Assembly: GCA_934155625.1 (NCBI GenBank)
Contig: CAKPHD010000036.1
Span: forward strand, 1-15,384
Direction of reading: 5' to 3'
Length of the DNA stretch: 15,384 nucleotides
DNA from: an uncultured Clostridia bacterium
GTDB taxonomy: Bacteria; Bacillota; Clostridia; TANB77; CAG-508
This document shows, one piece after another, positions 13,911 to 15,384 of the stretch. Made by a program: the position numbers and the translations under genes. Under the pieces are notes generated by a model that was not told the DNA's origin, searched no databases, and worked only from the letters and a program-made list of their open reading frames with translations. Within the stretch, counting starts at the first letter, position 1; every line of letters begins with the position of its first letter.

Positions 13911-14955
13911 AAAAACTATGATATTATTAATTGTATTAGCAATTTTAGTAGTAATAGCAGGAGGACTTCTTATATATAAAGTGATTAAAAACAAAAATAC
14001 AATTCCTGTAACAGAGGATATAATAAATTCAGAACCAGAGGATGCTGGAGCTTTAGTTGTACAGCAACAAAAAAATATAAAAATATTTAATGGAAATGAT
14101 AGGCCTATAGCTGTAATGATAGACAATCATTCAGGAGCATGGCCACAAGCTAATTTAAACAAAGCATATATGGTATATGAAATAGTAGTAGAAGGTGGAG
14201 AAACTAGATTAATGGCTTTATTTAAAGGTCAAAATCTAGAAAAAATTGGCCCAGTTAGAAGTTCAAGACATTACTTTTTAGATTATGCTTTGGAAAATGA
14301 TGCAATATATGTACATCATGGCTGGAGTCCACAGGCTCAAAGTGATATATCAACTTTAGGAGTAAATAATATAAATGGAATTCAAGAAAGTTCATCAAAC
14401 TTTTGGAGAGTTAAAGATAAATCTGCACCTCATAATTTATTTACTTCGACAGAAAGCATTTTGAAAATAGCAGACAGAAAAGGATATTCGAAAACATCAA
14501 ATAAGAAAAGTGTTTTAAATTATGTTCAAAATGAAGTAGAAATGCCATCAACGGCTGTAAGTGCAACAAGTATAACGATACCACATTCAAATCTTCAAAC
14601 TGTAAAATATGAATATGATGAACAAACAAAAACTTATAAAAGATATGCAAGAAATAAACTTCAAACAGATTATATTACAGGTGAACCTGTAACAACTAAA
14701 AATATAATTATTACAATGTGCGAAAATTATACTTTGGATGATAGCGAAAATAAAGGTAGACAAGGTTTAAAAAATATAGGTACTTTTAAAGGTTACTATA
14801 TAACTGATGGTAAAGCTATAGAAATACAATGTACAAAGAATGCTAGAGATGAGCAAACTGTGTATAAGGATTTGAATGGCAAAGAAATTGAAATTAATGA
14901 TGGAAATACTTTTGTTAATATTTGCCCAATTGATGCAAATTTAGTAATTGAATAA
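13900..14955 (+). CDS. DUF3048 domain-containing membrane-anchored protein (YerB-like)
   Basis: A 351-residue protein of the DUF3048/YerB family, whose function is not established. Residues 1-6 are basic and 7-29 form one hydrophobic helix, so it is anchored with its body outside the membrane; there is no lipobox cysteine, unlike the B. subtilis YerB lipoprotein. The DUF3048 signature is strong: RPIAVMIDNHSGAWPQANLNKAYMVYEIVVEGGETRLMALF from about residue 68, then KIGPVRSSRHYFLDYALENDAIYVHHGWSPQA. The C-terminal part has GRQGLKNIGTFKGYYITDGKAIEI, as in the family's second domain. The start overlaps ybeY by 11 bases with a GGGAAG site inside ybeY. A terminator follows at once, closing the yqfC-to-here gene group. 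Confidence 0.9.
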   Translation: MKNKKTMILLIVLAILVVIAGGLLIYKVIKNKNTIPVTEDIINSEPEDAGALVVQQQKNIKIFNGNDRPIAVMIDNHSGAWPQANLNKAYMVYEIVVEGGETRLMALFKGQNLEKIGPVRSSRHYFLDYALENDAIYVHHGWSPQAQSDISTLGVNNINGIQESSSNFWRVKDKSAPHNLFTSTESILKIADRKGYSKTSNKKSVLNYVQNEVEMPSTAVSATSITIPHSNLQTVKYEYDEQTKTYKRYARNKLQTDYITGEPVTTKNIIITMCENYTLDDSENKGRQGLKNIGTFKGYYITDGKAIEIQCTKNARDEQTVYKDLNGKEIEINDGNTFVNICPIDANLVIE

Positions 14956-14961
14956 TGTGAT

Positions 14962-15003
14962 AAAAGCAAGTGTGAATTATAGCATTTGCTTTTTATTTTT
15001 TGT
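14962..15003 (+). terminator. Intrinsic terminator after the DUF3048 gene
   Basis: An 11-bp stem with one G-U pair, AAAAGCAAGTG (14962-14972) with CATTTGCTTTT (14983-14993), a 10-base loop, and a T-rich run to 15003. It starts 6 bases after the stop codon. Confidence 0.85.
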
Positions 15004-15109
15004 TTTTTTGGCGGAAATAATGATAAAAAACTTGAAATGGATAAAGTGTGAATTGTTGTTAATATTTAGAATAAAATGTCTTTTTATAGGAAATAAACTG
15101 TTAAGAATT

Positions 15110-15136
15110 TTTCTTTAAGTTGTATACTTAAAGAAA
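15110..15136. promoter_or_regulatory. Palindromic site, copy 1 (possible operator or hairpin)
   Basis: A perfect 11-bp inverted repeat, TTTCTTTAAGT (15110-15120) and ACTTAAAGAAA (15126-15136), around TGTAT. Its 21-bp core (15113-15133) is the reverse complement, with one mismatch, of the site at 15296-15316. It lies about 113 bp upstream of the -35 box of the edge promoter. No T tract follows, so a terminator is unlikely. Confidence 0.55.
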
Positions 15137-15248
15137 GTTTCAAAATTGTTGCAAGCCAGTAATATCAGTAGATATCAGTTATGTTATTCTTTTAAAAACA
15201 GTATTCTAATTGCATATAAATATTTTATTTCAAATGTCGAAAAAAGTC

Positions 15249-15277
15249 TTGACGCTAAAGGCCTTTATTGCTATAAT
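15249..15277 (+). promoter_or_regulatory. Strong promoter for the gene starting at the right edge
   Basis: TTGACG (15249-15254) and TATAAT (15272-15277) have a 17-bp spacer, with TGC before the -10 box (extended -10). The expected start is near 15284, giving a leader of about 80 to 90 nt that contains the palindrome at 15296-15316. The rest of the stretch from 15004 to 15248 shows no gene. Confidence 0.85.
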
Positions 15278-15295
15278 GAATTTGAATTATTCTAT

Positions 15296-15316
15296 CTTTA
15301 AGTATACAACTTAAGG
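15296..15316. promoter_or_regulatory. Palindromic site, copy 2, just downstream of the promoter
   Basis: CTTTAAG (15296-15302), a 7-base centre TATACAA, and CTTAAGG (15310-15316). As RNA it pairs completely with one G-U. It is the inverted counterpart of the site at 15113-15133 and falls at roughly +13 to +33 of the predicted transcript, a position typical of a repressor operator or a leader hairpin. Confidence 0.55.
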
Positions 15317-15371
15317 AAAAATACAAACACAAATATGTGTAGCAAATGAAAAGAAGGGAGAAGATGCGAAA

Positions 15372-15384
15372 ATGCGAAGAGCAA
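15372..15384 (+). CDS. Start of a gene cut by the right edge (start codon uncertain)
   Basis: After the strong promoter, GGGAG at 15356-15360 precedes two ATGs in different frames. One is at 15364, only 3 bases away. The other is at 15372, 11 bases away, reading MRRA. Both are open to the edge. Too little is present to identify the product; the start at 15372 is slightly preferred on spacing. Confidence 0.3.

Noticed and set aside
1..15384. CRISPR arrays, tRNA and rRNA genes, insertion sequences with a transposase
   Set aside because: None was found: there are no regularly spaced repeats, no cloverleaf-like GTTCAA-containing stretches, and no transposase motif in any real frame.

Overview
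The window is very AT-rich DNA with strong AGGAGG-type ribosome binding sites, TTGACA/TATAAT promoters and ATA/AAA/GAA-heavy codon use. It carries a glmS ribozyme, the sporulation genes yqfC and yqfD and a PdaA-type deacetylase. Together these point to a low-GC, spore-forming Firmicute, most likely a clostridial lineage known mainly from gut or environmental genomes. This is inference from gene content; no 16S gene is present.

Layout. (1) Bases 1-1030, minus strand: the N-terminal part of glmS running off the left edge, preceded by its self-cleaving glmS ribozyme and a promoter. (2) 1119-1208: a 90-bp palindromic repeat. (3) 1306-3779, plus strand: uvrC, a 40-residue membrane peptide, and a MazG-like pyrophosphohydrolase with a consensus promoter and a terminator. 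(4) 3825-6310, plus strand: a patatin-like lipase, a SAM-dependent methyltransferase and an RluA-type pseudouridine synthase, closed by a terminator. (5) 6465-9406: a complete Agr-type peptide quorum-sensing locus in unusual order. agrB and agrD run rightward and meet agrC and agrA, which run leftward, at a 17-bp-stem bidirectional terminator. (6) 9646-10446: a PdaA-like polysaccharide deacetylase. (7) 10470-10620: a longer, inverted relative of the first palindromic repeat. (8) 10674-14993, plus strand: yqfC, yqfD, an unrecognised 397-residue helical protein, ybeY and a DUF3048 (YerB-like) protein, then a terminator. (9) 15000-15384: a long non-coding region with a strong promoter bracketed by two inverted copies of a 21-bp near-palindrome, leading into a gene that begins at the right edge.

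How the genes work together. In the Agr module, AgrB should cut and cyclise AgrD into a signal, AgrC should sense it, and AgrA should bind DNA. Three things are odd. The AgrD-like peptide has no cysteine and a serine in the expected ring position. The two gene pairs are convergent. agrA is broken by one extra A in an A6 run. The same ten bases (GAAAAAATGC) also break yqfD near its 3' end, again fixable by removing one A. These are either homopolymer errors in the assembly, real mutations, or slippage sites; raw reads would decide. The yqfC-yqfD-ybeY block is the usual Firmicute cluster, but phoH, normally between yqfD and ybeY, is absent and the unknown 397-residue gene sits there.
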